Assembly: GCF_042676025.1 (NCBI RefSeq)
Contig: NZ_JBHTJP010000035.1
Location: forward strand, 248,001-312,000
Length of the DNA: 64,000 nt
DNA from: Salinimicrobium gaetbulicola
GTDB lineage: Bacteria > Bacteroidota > Bacteroidia > Flavobacteriales > Flavobacteriaceae
Direction: 5' to 3'
In this document: piece after piece, positions 25,040 through 34,312 of the stretch
Layout of the letters: each line of letters begins with the position of its first letter
How positions within the stretch are numbered: the stretch's first letter is position 1
Made by a program: the position numbers and the translations under genes
Notes under the pieces: model-generated
Told to the model about the DNA's origin: nothing
Databases searched by the model: none
What the model saw: only the letters and a program-made list of their open reading frames with translations

Positions 25040-26911
25040 TTACCGTCCCATATATACCAGCAAAACCGAAATATCATTTGGACTCACACCACTAATTCTT
25101 GAAGCTTGTGAAACAGATGTAGGTTTAACCTTTTTCAATTTTTCACGTGCTTCGTAAGACATGGATTTGATCTTCGAGTAATCAAAATTCGATGGAATTT
25201 TGATACCCTCCAAACGGTTCAATTTATCGGCGTTGTTTTTTTCCTTTTCGATATAGCCGGAATATTTGATCTGAATTTCGGTCTGTTCAAGTTCCTCTTC
25301 CTTTAGATTATTTTGTTCGATAAATTCATTTACACCAGAAAAATTCCGGACATCTTCCATGGTGATATTGGGCCTGGAAAAAACCTTGAAAATTTTATCG
25401 GATTGTTTCATGGGAGAAGAATTCTTTCCCTCCAAAACAACATTTGCTTCTTCAGGAACAACACTTGTATCTTTCAAGAATGAAACGAACGAAGAAGATT
25501 TTTCTTTCTTCTCCTCCATTTTTCGAAGCCTCTTTTCCGAAGCTAAACCTATATCAAATGACTTTTGTGTCAGTCTGAAATCGGCATTATCCTGTCTTAA
25601 TAAGGTTCGATATTCTGCGCGAGAAGTGAACATTCTATATGGCTCCTCTGTTCCCTTTGTAATAAGATCATCGATCAAAACACCAATATAAGCTTCGCTT
25701 CTTTGCAGTACGAATTCATCCTTTTCCTGAACTTTTAGGGCGGCATTTATACCAGCCATCAAACCTTGAGATCCTGCTTCTTCATAACCGGTTGTACCGT
25801 TGATCTGTCCGGCGAAATACAAACCTTCTATCAATTTGGTCTCTAAGGTGTGCTTCAATTGTGTAGGCGGGAAATAATCATATTCGATCGCGTAACCCGG
25901 TCTGAAGAACTTCACGTTTTCAAATCCGGGGACAGATCTCAAAGCTCTAAACTGAACATCTTCCGGAAGTGAAGTTGAGAATCCGTTTATGTACATTTCC
26001 ACCGTATTCCAACCTTCAGGTTCAATGAATAATTGGTGACGATCTTTATCTGCAAAACGGTTGATCTTATCTTCTATAGAAGGACAATATCTGGGACCAA
26101 TACTTTTAATTCTACCATTGAACATCGGGGACCTGTCAAAACCTTCTTTCAGCAATTCATGAACTTCAGGAGAAGTATAACTCATGTAACAGGACCTTTG
26201 TTTTTTCAATGGTGAAGTTTCATCCAAATAAGAAAATTTAGCAGGAATATCATCACCCGGTTGCTCTACCATTTTGGAATAGTCCAAAGATCTTCCATCG
26301 ACTCTTGGAGGAGTTCCGGTCTTCATTCTTCCCGACTCAAAACCTATCTGAACAAGCTCTTCCGTAATTCCTGTAGCAGCTCTTTCTCCTGCCCTTCCAC
26401 CTCCAAACTGTTTATCTCCAATATGGATCAAACCATTCAAAAAAGTTCCGTTGGTAAGGATAACAGATTTAGCTTTAATTTCAATTCCCAGAGAAGTTCT
26501 TACACCAACTACTTTGTCTTTTTCAATGATGAGACCGGAAACCATTTCCTGATAAAAATCAAGATTCGGAGTATTTTCCAAACGCAATCTCCAATGCTCA
26601 GCAAACATCATTCTGTCACTTTGAACCCTCGGACTCCACATTGCAGGTCCTTTGGATTTGTTCAACATTTTAAATTGAATTGCACTGGTGTCACTCACTA
26701 ATCCGCTGTATCCTCCAAGGGCATCGATCTCGCGAACTATTTGTCCTTTTGCGATTCCGCCCATAGCAGGATTACAACTCATTTGAGCGATATTTTGAAG
26801 ATTCATTGTAATAAGCAAGGTGCTGCTGCCCATGTTTGCAGCTGCTGCTGCAGCTTCACTTCCGGCGTGTCCCGCACCTACTACAATAACATCGTATTTC
26901 TTTTCAAACAT
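25040..26911 (-). CDS. mnmG: tRNA uridine-5-carboxymethylaminomethyl modification enzyme MnmG
   Basis: A 623-residue FAD protein that, with MnmE, modifies U34 of several tRNAs. YDVIVVGAGHAGSEAAAAAA binds FAD; MSCNPAMGGIAKGQIVREID, GKQFGGG-like DKQFGGGRAGERAATGIT, GRMKTGTPPRVDGRSLDYS and GQINGTTGYEEAGSQGLMAG are MnmG hallmarks. The C-terminal helical domain that binds MnmE and tRNA is complete. It follows ybeY by 11 bp and is flanked by two parS-like sites. Confidence 0.98.
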   Translation of the reverse strand: MFEKKYDVIVVGAGHAGSEAAAAAANMGSSTLLITMNLQNIAQMSCNPAMGGIAKGQIVREIDALGGYSGLVSDTSAIQFKMLNKSKGPAMWSPRVQSDRMMFAEHWRLRLENTPNLDFYQEMVSGLIIEKDKVVGVRTSLGIEIKAKSVILTNGTFLNGLIHIGDKQFGGGRAGERAATGITEELVQIGFESGRMKTGTPPRVDGRSLDYSKMVEQPGDDIPAKFSYLDETSPLKKQRSCYMSYTSPEVHELLKEGFDRSPMFNGRIKSIGPRYCPSIEDKINRFADKDRHQLFIEPEGWNTVEMYINGFSTSLPEDVQFRALRSVPGFENVKFFRPGYAIEYDYFPPTQLKHTLETKLIEGLYFAGQINGTTGYEEAGSQGLMAGINAALKVQEKDEFVLQRSEAYIGVLIDDLITKGTEEPYRMFTSRAEYRTLLRQDNADFRLTQKSFDIGLASEKRLRKMEEKKEKSSSFVSFLKDTSVVPEEANVVLEGKNSSPMKQSDKIFKVFSRPNITMEDVRNFSGVNEFIEQNNLKEEELEQTEIQIKYSGYIEKEKNNADKLNRLEGIKIPSNFDYSKIKSMSYEAREKLKKVKPTSVSQASRISGVSPNDISVLLVYMGR

Positions 26912-26922
26912 AAATTTTCGGT

Positions 26923-27354
26923 CTATTGTTCCACGTGGAACATTTTCATTTTTTCCTCTTCCTTCTCTCTCATTAATTCCTGTTCTTCGGTAGTCTTGTC
27001 CTTATATCCACTAAAGTGTAAAATACCATGAACAAGCACTCTTTTCAATTCTTCTGAAAATGGAACCTTGAAGGTTTCGGCGTTTTCCTGAACCCTTTGT
27101 GTGCTGATAAAAATATCACCGTTAAGAATATTCCCAACCGTATTATCAAAACTTATAATATCTGTATAGGTATCATGATCCAAATAATCCTGATTGATCT
27201 TAAGCAGATATTCATCATCACAGAATATAAAACTTATCTCTCCGGTCTTTTTACCTTCAGAAAAAATAACTTCTTTTAACCAGTTTTCATAGAGGGTTTG
27301 ATCCTCCAGTTCAAAACTATTTTCAGAATAAAAATTAATGATCTCCTCGTTCAA
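26923..27354 (-). CDS. ybeY: Endoribonuclease YbeY (16S rRNA maturation)
   Basis: A 143-residue YbeY. DYLDHDTYTDIISFD and GDIFISTQRVQENA are family motifs; the metal site reads HGILHFSGYKD (His109, His113, Asp119), with Asp where Escherichia coli has the third His. The start is TTG at 27354, overlapping the end of the DUF4175 gene by 20 bp; homologues begin at about this point and no ATG is available. The last codons (MFHVEQ) are formed by a perfect parS-like palindrome. Confidence 0.93.
   Translation of the reverse strand: MNEEIINFYSENSFELEDQTLYENWLKEVIFSEGKKTGEISFIFCDDEYLLKINQDYLDHDTYTDIISFDNTVGNILNGDIFISTQRVQENAETFKVPFSEELKRVLVHGILHFSGYKDKTTEEQELMREKEEEKMKMFHVEQ
26927..26942. promoter_or_regulatory. 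parS-like site, perfect 16-bp palindrome inside ybeY
   Basis: TGTTCCACGTGGAACA is identical to known parS sequences and fully palindromic. It overlaps the last six codons of ybeY and lies 15 bp before mnmG. Confidence 0.75.
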
Positions 27355-30300
27355 AATAATGCTTTACTTTTTGTCTGTAAATTTGGCGCAAAGGTAAGCT
27401 TTGTCTGTTTAAAATTTCAGTCGTATTAAAATATTCTTTGGCCTTAATAATTTGAACCTTAGTCTTATTTTCAAACCCTTCCTTACCTCTATTTGATTCC
27501 CTTTCTGGTTTTTCTCCCTGTTCTATTTCGGCATCCTCCAGATCAAGCAAATTATGTTCCAATCTTTTCATTCTTTCATAAGTCTTCCTGTCAAAACCTT
27601 TTTCCAAAAGTTGCTTTTCGATCTGTTCCATTTCCTTTTGAATTTTTCCGGATCCTGAACGACCCTCTTCCTTCAATCGTTCTTCCAGGGCTTTCCTTAA
27701 TAATTGCTGTTCCTGGAAGATCCTGAAAAGTTCCTCACTGGATTCCTCAGACTCCCCTTTGGATCCCTCAGGACCTTCACCTTCCCGCTCACCCTTTTCA
27801 ACACCTTTTTGCATTTGCTCGTTCAATCCTTTTTGCTTCTGAATGATATCGGGCAACTGCATTCCCTTACCGTCACCTCCTTTTCCTTTACCCATTGCCT
27901 GGGCCATCATTTGTTCCATATTTCCGAGTACACTGCTAAGAAGATAAGCCAGGTCATTGGCCCCGGTAATGACATATTGCTGACTACCGACACCTCCCCG
28001 AATTTCACTTTGAGACAATCTTTTTAAAGCCTGGTCAATATTGTAGTCAATGTCTCCGAGTTTGGAATTGATGGTCTCAGTGATCATAGGATTTCTAAGC
28101 GCTAAAGAAAACAGACTATCATCTATGTGTTCAAAATGTTCCCTTAAAACATTCTGTCTTTTCAAACTCGACGAGAAAGTCGGACTGTTTTGTCCCATTT
28201 TTCTGAAGGCTTCCATAAGTTCCTCCTGCTCGAATGAAAATGTGATCAGATTATCCAGAATTTGCCGCAGCATATCCGCGTCCTCCTGCATCTGTTCCAT
28301 GCCTCCCATTTGCATTTGTTTTTTCATTTCACTGGATAGGCTTTTCATTTTTTGAGATGCGTCCTTTTGCTTTTGATTAGCATCTTTTGGTTTACCATTC
28401 TTGATATCCTCGGAAGCATTTTTTTGATCCTGCGGAATTTCTTTTTCAGAATCTTCATTCCTGCCAAGTTCCATGGGTTTCTTTAAACCTTCATTTTCAT
28501 CACTTAATTTTTTAAGTTCCTCCAGAGCTTTTTCAGTTTCATTGGAAAGTGAATCCTGGGTTTGTGAAGTCTCACTATCTTCCTTCGAAAGTTCCTCTTG
28601 TTTATCGGCTAATTTTTGGAGGTCTTGAGAGATCTGTTGAAGTTTTTCCTGCACATAATATCTCTTGGTGAGTTCCAAAAGTTGTTCCAGATTTTTCTCT
28701 CGTGTCTTTGCTCCTTTTGAAAGTTCTTCCAGTTTTTCGCTCAATCCTTCTTCCTGGATCTTTTCTGAATACTTTTCGAGCTCTTTTAATAATTCCTCAT
28801 TTTCCTTTAATTCCTCTTCCCTATTTTCAAGACGCTCCTGAAGATCCTGTTTCAATTCTTCATTAAAAGAATTCTCTTCCTCTTCAAGCGTCTTCTTTAA
28901 TTTGTCGGTATAAGATTCCATGATCTTATTTTGCTGTTTTTGACGTTTCAAAAATTTTTCCAACCGTTTACGATCGTTAAAATTTAGTTCGGAACGTTCA
29001 TTTTGCAGCCGGTTCAGTTTTTCAAGTTCCTTCTCAGATAGCTTCAGTTCCTTAATGCTTTCATCTAACGCTTTAATGGACTCTTGTTGATTTTCCAGCC
29101 TGTCGATCTTTTCTTCCTCTAAGGTTTTCCGTTTATAGCTAAAAACAGAACTTTTAGTAGATTTATAACCGTTAAGTACGTCATTATCAGTTACTTCAAA
29201 GTAAATTTGATACTCTAAACCTCTCTGAAGCTGAATAGTATCTGGAAAAACGCTTAAAAATTCCCCTACAGCCCCTTTTCCCGTCGGAATTTGCCTAACA
29301 ATAGAGTTTTTAGGCTCTTCTAACGTATACGCGATCATTCGTACACGGGAAATTCCGTAGTCATCTGAGAATTTTCCGTAGAAATAGTGATCTTCCTGTT
29401 CAAGCGAATCGATCTTATGTTCTAAAGAAAGCTTCGGAAATTCATCTTTTACAACCCTCATTTGAAAGGCAAGATTTTCAAAATCTTGGACCTCACGGTT
29501 GGAAGTACTTATTTCATAATTCAGGTTATCAAACACCCTTTTTCCAATATAGAAATTATCTCCTTCCCTTTCAAAACTGACCAAGGAATCCGGCAGTTTC
29601 AAATTGACTTCTTCAGTTGAACTGGTTTGCACATACCATTCAACTTTAGTTCCTTCAGGAACGATGGCATCACCTGTTCCCTGGATCACCTTATTCTGTA
29701 AACCGGTGTGTTTCGGAAAAAGCAATTCCATCTTCAAATTTCTTATTCGCGGAACATTCACAACTTCCACGAAATAGGGTTTTGAAACTACCTTATTTCC
29801 GAAGAGATTAAATTGAAAGGATTCTGAAATATTATCGAATGTATATTTGAATACACCCGGGGAGATCCTGGTCAAAAAATAGGTTTGCCCCAGATAATTT
29901 ATGGAAACATTCTCAGGTACCACCTCCCCTTCCGTCATTACATTAATGGTCAACGATTCATTCTCCCGAACCTTCAAGTTTTGATCTTTGAGATTAAAAT
30001 AAAAAGGAGACGGTGGTTCATAAGCGGTTTTATAATGCACCACTCTTTCGTAGCTTCCCGAGATGACTTCTTCCCTACCGGAAATGAAAAGCAGACCGAG
30101 GATAAAAATGGGAATTGCTGCATACTTCAAATAAGGAAGATTCTTTTTGAGATCAATGGCCATTGAAAATGGTACTGGCCGTAGTTCCTTTGCCTTTTGA
30201 TCGATCCCGGCAAGCAATAATTCGGTTTGACGGGAACTGTTCTTAAGCTGAAGAACATTCAGAAGTTTATCACTTACTTCAGGAAAATGATTCCCGATGA

Positions 30301-30586
30301 TTTTAGAAGCTTCGGTATGATCGATCCCTTTCGAGATCCTGAACATCTTCAGCAGCGGGTAGACGATAAATCTTCCGAATAAAAAGACCTCCACCAGAAT
30401 GAAAGCCCAGAACAAAATACTGCGTCCAGTTTGATCCAGCCAGAAGATATGCTCAATAAAAAGAGTAAGCAAAAAATACAGCAAGCCAATGGCTATAAAC
30501 AAAATGAGGCCTTTCAAAAGTTCATTTAAATAGTACCTTTTTATAAAAGCCTTTAGCTTACCCGTTAAGATCTCAAAATTATCCAT
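27335..30586 (-). CDS. DUF4175 family large membrane-anchored coiled-coil protein
   Basis: A 1083-residue protein with two N-terminal membrane helices (about 20-45 and 55-80), a third near 155-170, a beta-rich periplasmic part (to about 480), then some 300 residues of highly charged coiled coil (Glu, Lys, Leu, Gln) and a Gly/Met/Gln-rich tail with MGKGKGGDGKGMQLP. The plan fits DUF4175. Its function is unknown. The leader has a -7 box (TAACTTTG, 30638-30631) and an unusually strong Shine-Dalgarno, AGGAGGGGGC directly before ATG. The 3' end overlaps ybeY by 20 bp. Confidence 0.75.
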   Translation of the reverse strand: MDNFEILTGKLKAFIKRYYLNELLKGLILFIAIGLLYFLLTLFIEHIFWLDQTGRSILFWAFILVEVFLFGRFIVYPLLKMFRISKGIDHTEASKIIGNHFPEVSDKLLNVLQLKNSSRQTELLLAGIDQKAKELRPVPFSMAIDLKKNLPYLKYAAIPIFILGLLFISGREEVISGSYERVVHYKTAYEPPSPFYFNLKDQNLKVRENESLTINVMTEGEVVPENVSINYLGQTYFLTRISPGVFKYTFDNISESFQFNLFGNKVVSKPYFVEVVNVPRIRNLKMELLFPKHTGLQNKVIQGTGDAIVPEGTKVEWYVQTSSTEEVNLKLPDSLVSFEREGDNFYIGKRVFDNLNYEISTSNREVQDFENLAFQMRVVKDEFPKLSLEHKIDSLEQEDHYFYGKFSDDYGISRVRMIAYTLEEPKNSIVRQIPTGKGAVGEFLSVFPDTIQLQRGLEYQIYFEVTDNDVLNGYKSTKSSVFSYKRKTLEEEKIDRLENQQESIKALDESIKELKLSEKELEKLNRLQNERSELNFNDRKRLEKFLKRQKQQNKIMESYTDKLKKTLEEEENSFNEELKQDLQERLENREEELKENEELLKELEKYSEKIQEEGLSEKLEELSKGAKTREKNLEQLLELTKRYYVQEKLQQISQDLQKLADKQEELSKEDSETSQTQDSLSNETEKALEELKKLSDENEGLKKPMELGRNEDSEKEIPQDQKNASEDIKNGKPKDANQKQKDASQKMKSLSSEMKKQMQMGGMEQMQEDADMLRQILDNLITFSFEQEELMEAFRKMGQNSPTFSSSLKRQNVLREHFEHIDDSLFSLALRNPMITETINSKLGDIDYNIDQALKRLSQSEIRGGVGSQQYVITGANDLAYLLSSVLGNMEQMMAQAMGKGKGGDGKGMQLPDIIQKQKGLNEQMQKGVEKGEREGEGPEGSKGESEESSEELFRIFQEQQLLRKALEERLKEEGRSGSGKIQKEMEQIEKQLLEKGFDRKTYERMKRLEHNLLDLEDAEIEQGEKPERESNRGKEGFENKTKVQIIKAKEYFNTTEILNRQSLPLRQIYRQKVKHYFERGDH

Positions 30587-30630
30587 GCCCCCTCCTGAAT
30601 TCCAATCTATTAAAAATACAATTTAAATTT

Positions 30631-30638
30631 CAAAGTTA
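30631..30638 (-). promoter_or_regulatory. -7 box TAACTTTG for the DUF4175-ybeY-mnmG transcript
   Basis: Perfect TAnnTTTG on the minus strand, 44 bases before the DUF4175 ATG. No TTG is found at the -33 distance. Confidence 0.45.
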
Positions 30639-30686
30639 AGAATACAAAGCTGAGACCAGCCTGTTTCTAAAACCTAAAGAAACCAT

Positions 30687-30694
30687 TACCTTTG
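30687..30694 (+). promoter_or_regulatory. -7 box TACCTTTG for gltX
   Basis: Perfect TAnnTTTG, 18 bases before the chosen gltX ATG at 30713. This position argues against the longer open frame starting at 30692. Confidence 0.5.
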
Positions 30695-30712
30695 CGCTTA
30701 AAATCAGCATTT

Positions 30713-32236
30713 ATGTCTACAGAAAAAGTTAGGGTGCGATTTGCGCCAAGCCCAACAGGCCCTTTACATATTGGAGGAGTGAGAACGGCTCTTTTCAACT
30801 ACCTATACGCCAAGAAACACAAAGGGGATTTCATCCTTAGGATCGAGGATACAGACCAGGCCAGATATGTAGAAGGTGCAGAAGATTATATAGTAAATTC
30901 TCTTAACTGGTGTAACATTCCTTATGATGAAGGTCCCGGTAAGGACAAAGGTTTTGGACCTTACAGGCAAAGTGAGCGAAAACATCTTTACAGGGAATAT
31001 GCTGATAAATTGATCGCTTCCGGAAATGCGTATTACGCCTTTGATACTTCGGAAGAATTGGATCACCACAGGCAGGATCATGAAGCCAACGGGAAAACAT
31101 TTATATATAACTGGCACAACCGTTTGAAGCTGAATAATTCCCTTTCTCTTTCCGAAAAGGAGGTGAAACAAAAACTGGATTCCGGAGCACCTTATGTGAT
31201 CAGGTTCAAGGTTCCGGAAAATGAAACTCTTCCCCTACAGGACGAGATTCGTGGCGACATGGTCATTGAAACTAAAGTTCTTGACGATAAAGTACTTTTC
31301 AAAAGCGATGGTATGCCTACTTATCACCTTGCTAACATTGTGGATGACCACCTTATGGAGATCTCACACGTAATTCGCGGAGAAGAATGGTTGCCTTCAT
31401 TGGCCTTGCATGTTTTATTGTACAGAGCATTTGGATGGAAGGAGCCTAAATTTGCTCACCTTCCATTAATCCTGAAACCTCAGGGAAAAGGAAAATTAAG
31501 TAAAAGGGACGGTGATAAACTCGGATTCCCGGTATTTCCTTTACAGTGGAAAGATCCGAAATCTGGAGAGATCTCTGCAGGATACAGGGAAGATGGTTAT
31601 TTCCCGGAAGCAGTCGTGAACATGCTGGCTTTGCTAGGATGGAACGAAGGTGGCGGAAGCGAGCAGGAAATGTACAGTTTAGAACAACTGGTAAAAGCAT
31701 TTAGCCTGGAGCACGTTTCTAAAGGAGGTTCCAAGTTTGATCCTGAAAAAACAAAATGGTTCCAGCATCATTACATGCAGGAAGCTAACGACGACGAACT
31801 TACCGAAGAATTCAACCGATTCTTAAAAGAAAAAGGTCTTGAATTCGATAAAGCATATATTCTGAAGGTGATACAGCTTTTAAAGGAGCGTGCGACCTTT
31901 GTAAGCGACTTTTGGGAATTAGGAAGCTACTTCTTTACCGCACCTGAGAACTACGACGAAAAAGCCGCTAAAAAAGCCTGGAAAGATGATACAAGCGATA
32001 TCATTGAACAGGTAAAGAACATTCTTAAAGAAACGGATGATTTCTCTGCAGAAAACATTCAGGATAAAGTAAAATCCTGGATCACTTCTGAAGAAATTGG
32101 ATTTGGAAAGGTCATGCAGCCATTCAGACTTTCTCTTGTGGGAGCCATGCAGGGACCTGACGTATTCGAAATAGCATCAGCTATTGGGAAAGAAGAAACT
32201 TTAAAACGTCTGGAAAAAGCTCAGCAGACTTTATAA
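30713..32236 (+). CDS. gltX: Glutamate--tRNA ligase
   Basis: A 507-residue class I synthetase. VRFAPSPTGPLHIGGVRTAL contains the HIGH-type motif, and GKLSKRDGDKLG is the KMSKS-type loop. The start MSTEKVRVRFAPSPTG is chosen because it follows the -7 box and fits homologues. Since glnS is also present in this window, GltX is probably discriminating for tRNA-Glu. It is followed by a strong terminator. Confidence 0.98.
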   Translation: MSTEKVRVRFAPSPTGPLHIGGVRTALFNYLYAKKHKGDFILRIEDTDQARYVEGAEDYIVNSLNWCNIPYDEGPGKDKGFGPYRQSERKHLYREYADKLIASGNAYYAFDTSEELDHHRQDHEANGKTFIYNWHNRLKLNNSLSLSEKEVKQKLDSGAPYVIRFKVPENETLPLQDEIRGDMVIETKVLDDKVLFKSDGMPTYHLANIVDDHLMEISHVIRGEEWLPSLALHVLLYRAFGWKEPKFAHLPLILKPQGKGKLSKRDGDKLGFPVFPLQWKDPKSGEISAGYREDGYFPEAVVNMLALLGWNEGGGSEQEMYSLEQLVKAFSLEHVSKGGSKFDPEKTKWFQHHYMQEANDDELTEEFNRFLKEKGLEFDKAYILKVIQLLKERATFVSDFWELGSYFFTAPENYDEKAAKKAWKDDTSDIIEQVKNILKETDDFSAENIQDKVKSWITSEEIGFGKVMQPFRLSLVGAMQGPDVFEIASAIGKEETLKRLEKAQQTL

Positions 32237-32257
32237 AATCCACTGTTTTTAAATTAA

Positions 32258-32289
32258 AAAGGGCCGAAAAAATGAATTTTCGGCCCTTT
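32258..32289. terminator. Bidirectional rho-independent terminator
   Basis: A 13-bp stem (AAAGGGCCGAAAA / TTTTCGGCCCTTT) around AATGAA between convergent gltX and an outer-membrane-protein gene, with T-rich flanks. Confidence 0.92.
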
Positions 32290-32305
32290 ATTTTTGTGAG
32301 ATTAA

Positions 32306-32986
32306 TTACAAAAAGACGATCAATCCGCCGGTGACCATACTTATATGTCCGGTAAGGTTTTCAAGTTTTGGGTCCTTCTCCCCCAGTCCGTCATCGGTAA
32401 GTTTCTTAAAAATGTTATTGACTCCGTATTGATATTGAACCCATAATTTGACTTTTTCCAGTCCCCCGGCAAGGCCTATTGCCAGGTTAAAATTCAGTTT
32501 TGAAATTTCTTCCAGGTCAATAGGATTGGCTTCAAATCCTTCAATAGTAAAATATTCAGCATCCTGCCGGGCATCAAATTTTCCATTGAGTTGCAAGATG
32601 GGACCTGCATGAATGCTTAAATAATGATCTACGATCTTATAACTTCCGAAGAAATTGGCTTGAACTCCCAACATGGTAAAGGGTATTTCAGCATAAGGAG
32701 AATCGGGATCTTCATTTTCACGGCCATCCATGGTTAACTTAAGGTCATAAAAATTGATTCCGTAGATGAACATAAAATCATTGTAAAATGAATCCCAGGT
32801 AGTAAAACCTGCCGTCCAGCTGATACCCGAGGAAATTGGCAATGGTTCAGATGTTTGAATAGTAAAATGGTTAATACCAGCCTGTAAGCCCAACCGGTTG
32901 TATTCACCGTCCCAGAGCCTTTGCCCGGAGCTCATGAATGGAAGACATAAAATACCGGTCAAAATTAGGAATCTCTGTAGGTTCAT
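32306..32986 (-). CDS. Putative outer-membrane beta-barrel protein
   Basis: A 226-residue exported protein with a signal peptide (residues 1-21, ending SSGQ). The mature part alternates hydrophobic and polar residues in about ten strands with aromatic girdles (NRLGLQAGINHF, FMFIYGINFYDLKL, KLWVQYQYGVNNIF), and ends GGLIVFL with a terminal aliphatic/aromatic pair as in OMPs. It resembles PorT/OmpW-like small barrels found in Bacteroidota, but I do not recognise a named family. It stands alone between gltX and the SPFH gene. Confidence 0.6.
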   Translation of the reverse strand: MNLQRFLILTGILCLPFMSSGQRLWDGEYNRLGLQAGINHFTIQTSEPLPISSGISWTAGFTTWDSFYNDFMFIYGINFYDLKLTMDGRENEDPDSPYAEIPFTMLGVQANFFGSYKIVDHYLSIHAGPILQLNGKFDARQDAEYFTIEGFEANPIDLEEISKLNFNLAIGLAGGLEKVKLWVQYQYGVNNIFKKLTDDGLGEKDPKLENLTGHISMVTGGLIVFL

Positions 32987-33064
32987 GTGATGGTGGCTTT
33001 AAAATTATTAAACTAAATGTAGGAGTTTATTTATTATCTTCCCGTTAAATTAAAAAATCACCAC

Positions 33065-34081
33065 ATGATTACTACCATTTTATCAATTTTTTTGGTTTTT
33101 ATTGGCTTTATAATCCTCATTTCGGGAATATTTACCGTAAAACAACAAACCGCGGCTATTTTAGAACGCTTCGGAAAATTCAGGCGGATCAGCAACAGCG
33201 GTCTGCATTTTAAAATACCTATCATCGACCAGATCGCCGGTCGTATCAACTTAAAAGTTCAGCAATTAGACGTACTGGTCGAGACCAAGACTAAAGATGA
33301 CGTTTTTGTAAAATTGAAGGTTTCAGTACAATTCCAGGTTATAAGAGACCGGGTGTATGACGCTTTCTATAAGCTTGAAAACTCCCATGACCAGATCACT
33401 TCATATGTATTTGACGTGGTTCGCGCCGAAGTGCCTAAAATGAAACTGGATGACGTTTTTGAAAGAAAAGATGACATCGCAATCGCGGTGAAAAGAGAAC
33501 TGAATGAGGCCATGCAGGAGTACGGATATGATATCATTAAAACCCTTGTAACCGATATAGATCCCGATATCCAGGTAAAGGCAGCAATGAACCGTATTAA
33601 CGCTTCAGAAAGAGAAAAAGTAGCGGCTGAATATGAAGCTGAAGCTGAACGTATCAAGATCGTAGCCAAGGCACGTGCCGAGGCAGAAAGTAAAAGATTA
33701 CAAGGTCAGGGTATTGCCGATCAAAGAAGGGAAATTGCCCGTGGACTTGAAGAAAGTGTGGATGTATTGAACAATGTAGGGATCAATTCGCAAGAAGCTT
33801 CGGCTCTTATTGTGGTGACACAGCATTACGATACGTTACAGTCTCTTGGAGAAGAGACCCAAAGTAATTTGATCCTGCTCCCAAATTCTCCCCAAACAGG
33901 AAGTGATATGTTGAACAACATGATCGCATCTTTCACGGCTTCAAATCAAATTGGGGAAGCAATGAAAAAAGATAATGCGCTCAAAGAACAAAAAAGGAAG
34001 GAAAGAATAGAGAATAAGAGAAAAAAGGATCGAGAATCGAACGAACCTAAGGATGACCAGGAAGGAGAAGAAAGGTTTTAA
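33065..34081 (+). CDS. SPFH/band-7 domain membrane protein
   Basis: A 338-residue stomatin/prohibitin-like protein. One N-terminal membrane helix (residues 3-22) leads into an SPFH domain (FTVKQQTAAILERFGKFRRI, GLHFKIPIID) and a coiled coil rich in Ala, Glu and Arg (AEYEAEAERIKIVAKARAEA). The tail is very charged (KRKERIENKRKKDRE). Such proteins form ring assemblies in lipid microdomains and often guard membrane proteases. No NfeD partner is adjacent. It converges on the DUF6327/holin/YtxH genes, 6 bp apart. Confidence 0.9.
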   Translation: MITTILSIFLVFIGFIILISGIFTVKQQTAAILERFGKFRRISNSGLHFKIPIIDQIAGRINLKVQQLDVLVETKTKDDVFVKLKVSVQFQVIRDRVYDAFYKLENSHDQITSYVFDVVRAEVPKMKLDDVFERKDDIAIAVKRELNEAMQEYGYDIIKTLVTDIDPDIQVKAAMNRINASEREKVAAEYEAEAERIKIVAKARAEAESKRLQGQGIADQRREIARGLEESVDVLNNVGINSQEASALIVVTQHYDTLQSLGEETQSNLILLPNSPQTGSDMLNNMIASFTASNQIGEAMKKDNALKEQKRKERIENKRKKDRESNEPKDDQEGEERF

Positions 34082-34087
34082 CCGGTT

Positions 34088-34312
34088 CTATTTCCATTTA
34101 TCTCCAATATAGCCTAAAATGGTTGTAGCACCCTTCAAAATAAGGGCATTTTTAAAGATACTTCCGGCGGCACTTTTAAGGATCCTCTTTGGCGACAAAC
34201 TCTCTTTAGTTTGATTGTAGCTTAAGAGGATCATTTCTTTATCAATCTCCTTCTGAAGTTTCAATAATTTGAGATCCCGTTCTATTTCTTTAAAATTCTT
34301 ATATTCTCTCAT
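34088..34312 (-). CDS. Small DUF6327-like protein
   Basis: A 74-residue protein with a charged N-terminal helix (YKNFKEIERDLKLLKLQKEI) and a C-terminal, weakly hydrophobic segment (SIFKNALILKGATTILGYIG). I associate it with DUF6327, which follows holin-X and YtxH genes in Flavobacteriia. It overlaps the holin-X gene by 14 bp, so translation is probably coupled. Function unknown. Confidence 0.65.
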   Translation of the reverse strand: MREYKNFKEIERDLKLLKLQKEIDKEMILLSYNQTKESLSPKRILKSAAGSIFKNALILKGATTILGYIGDKWK

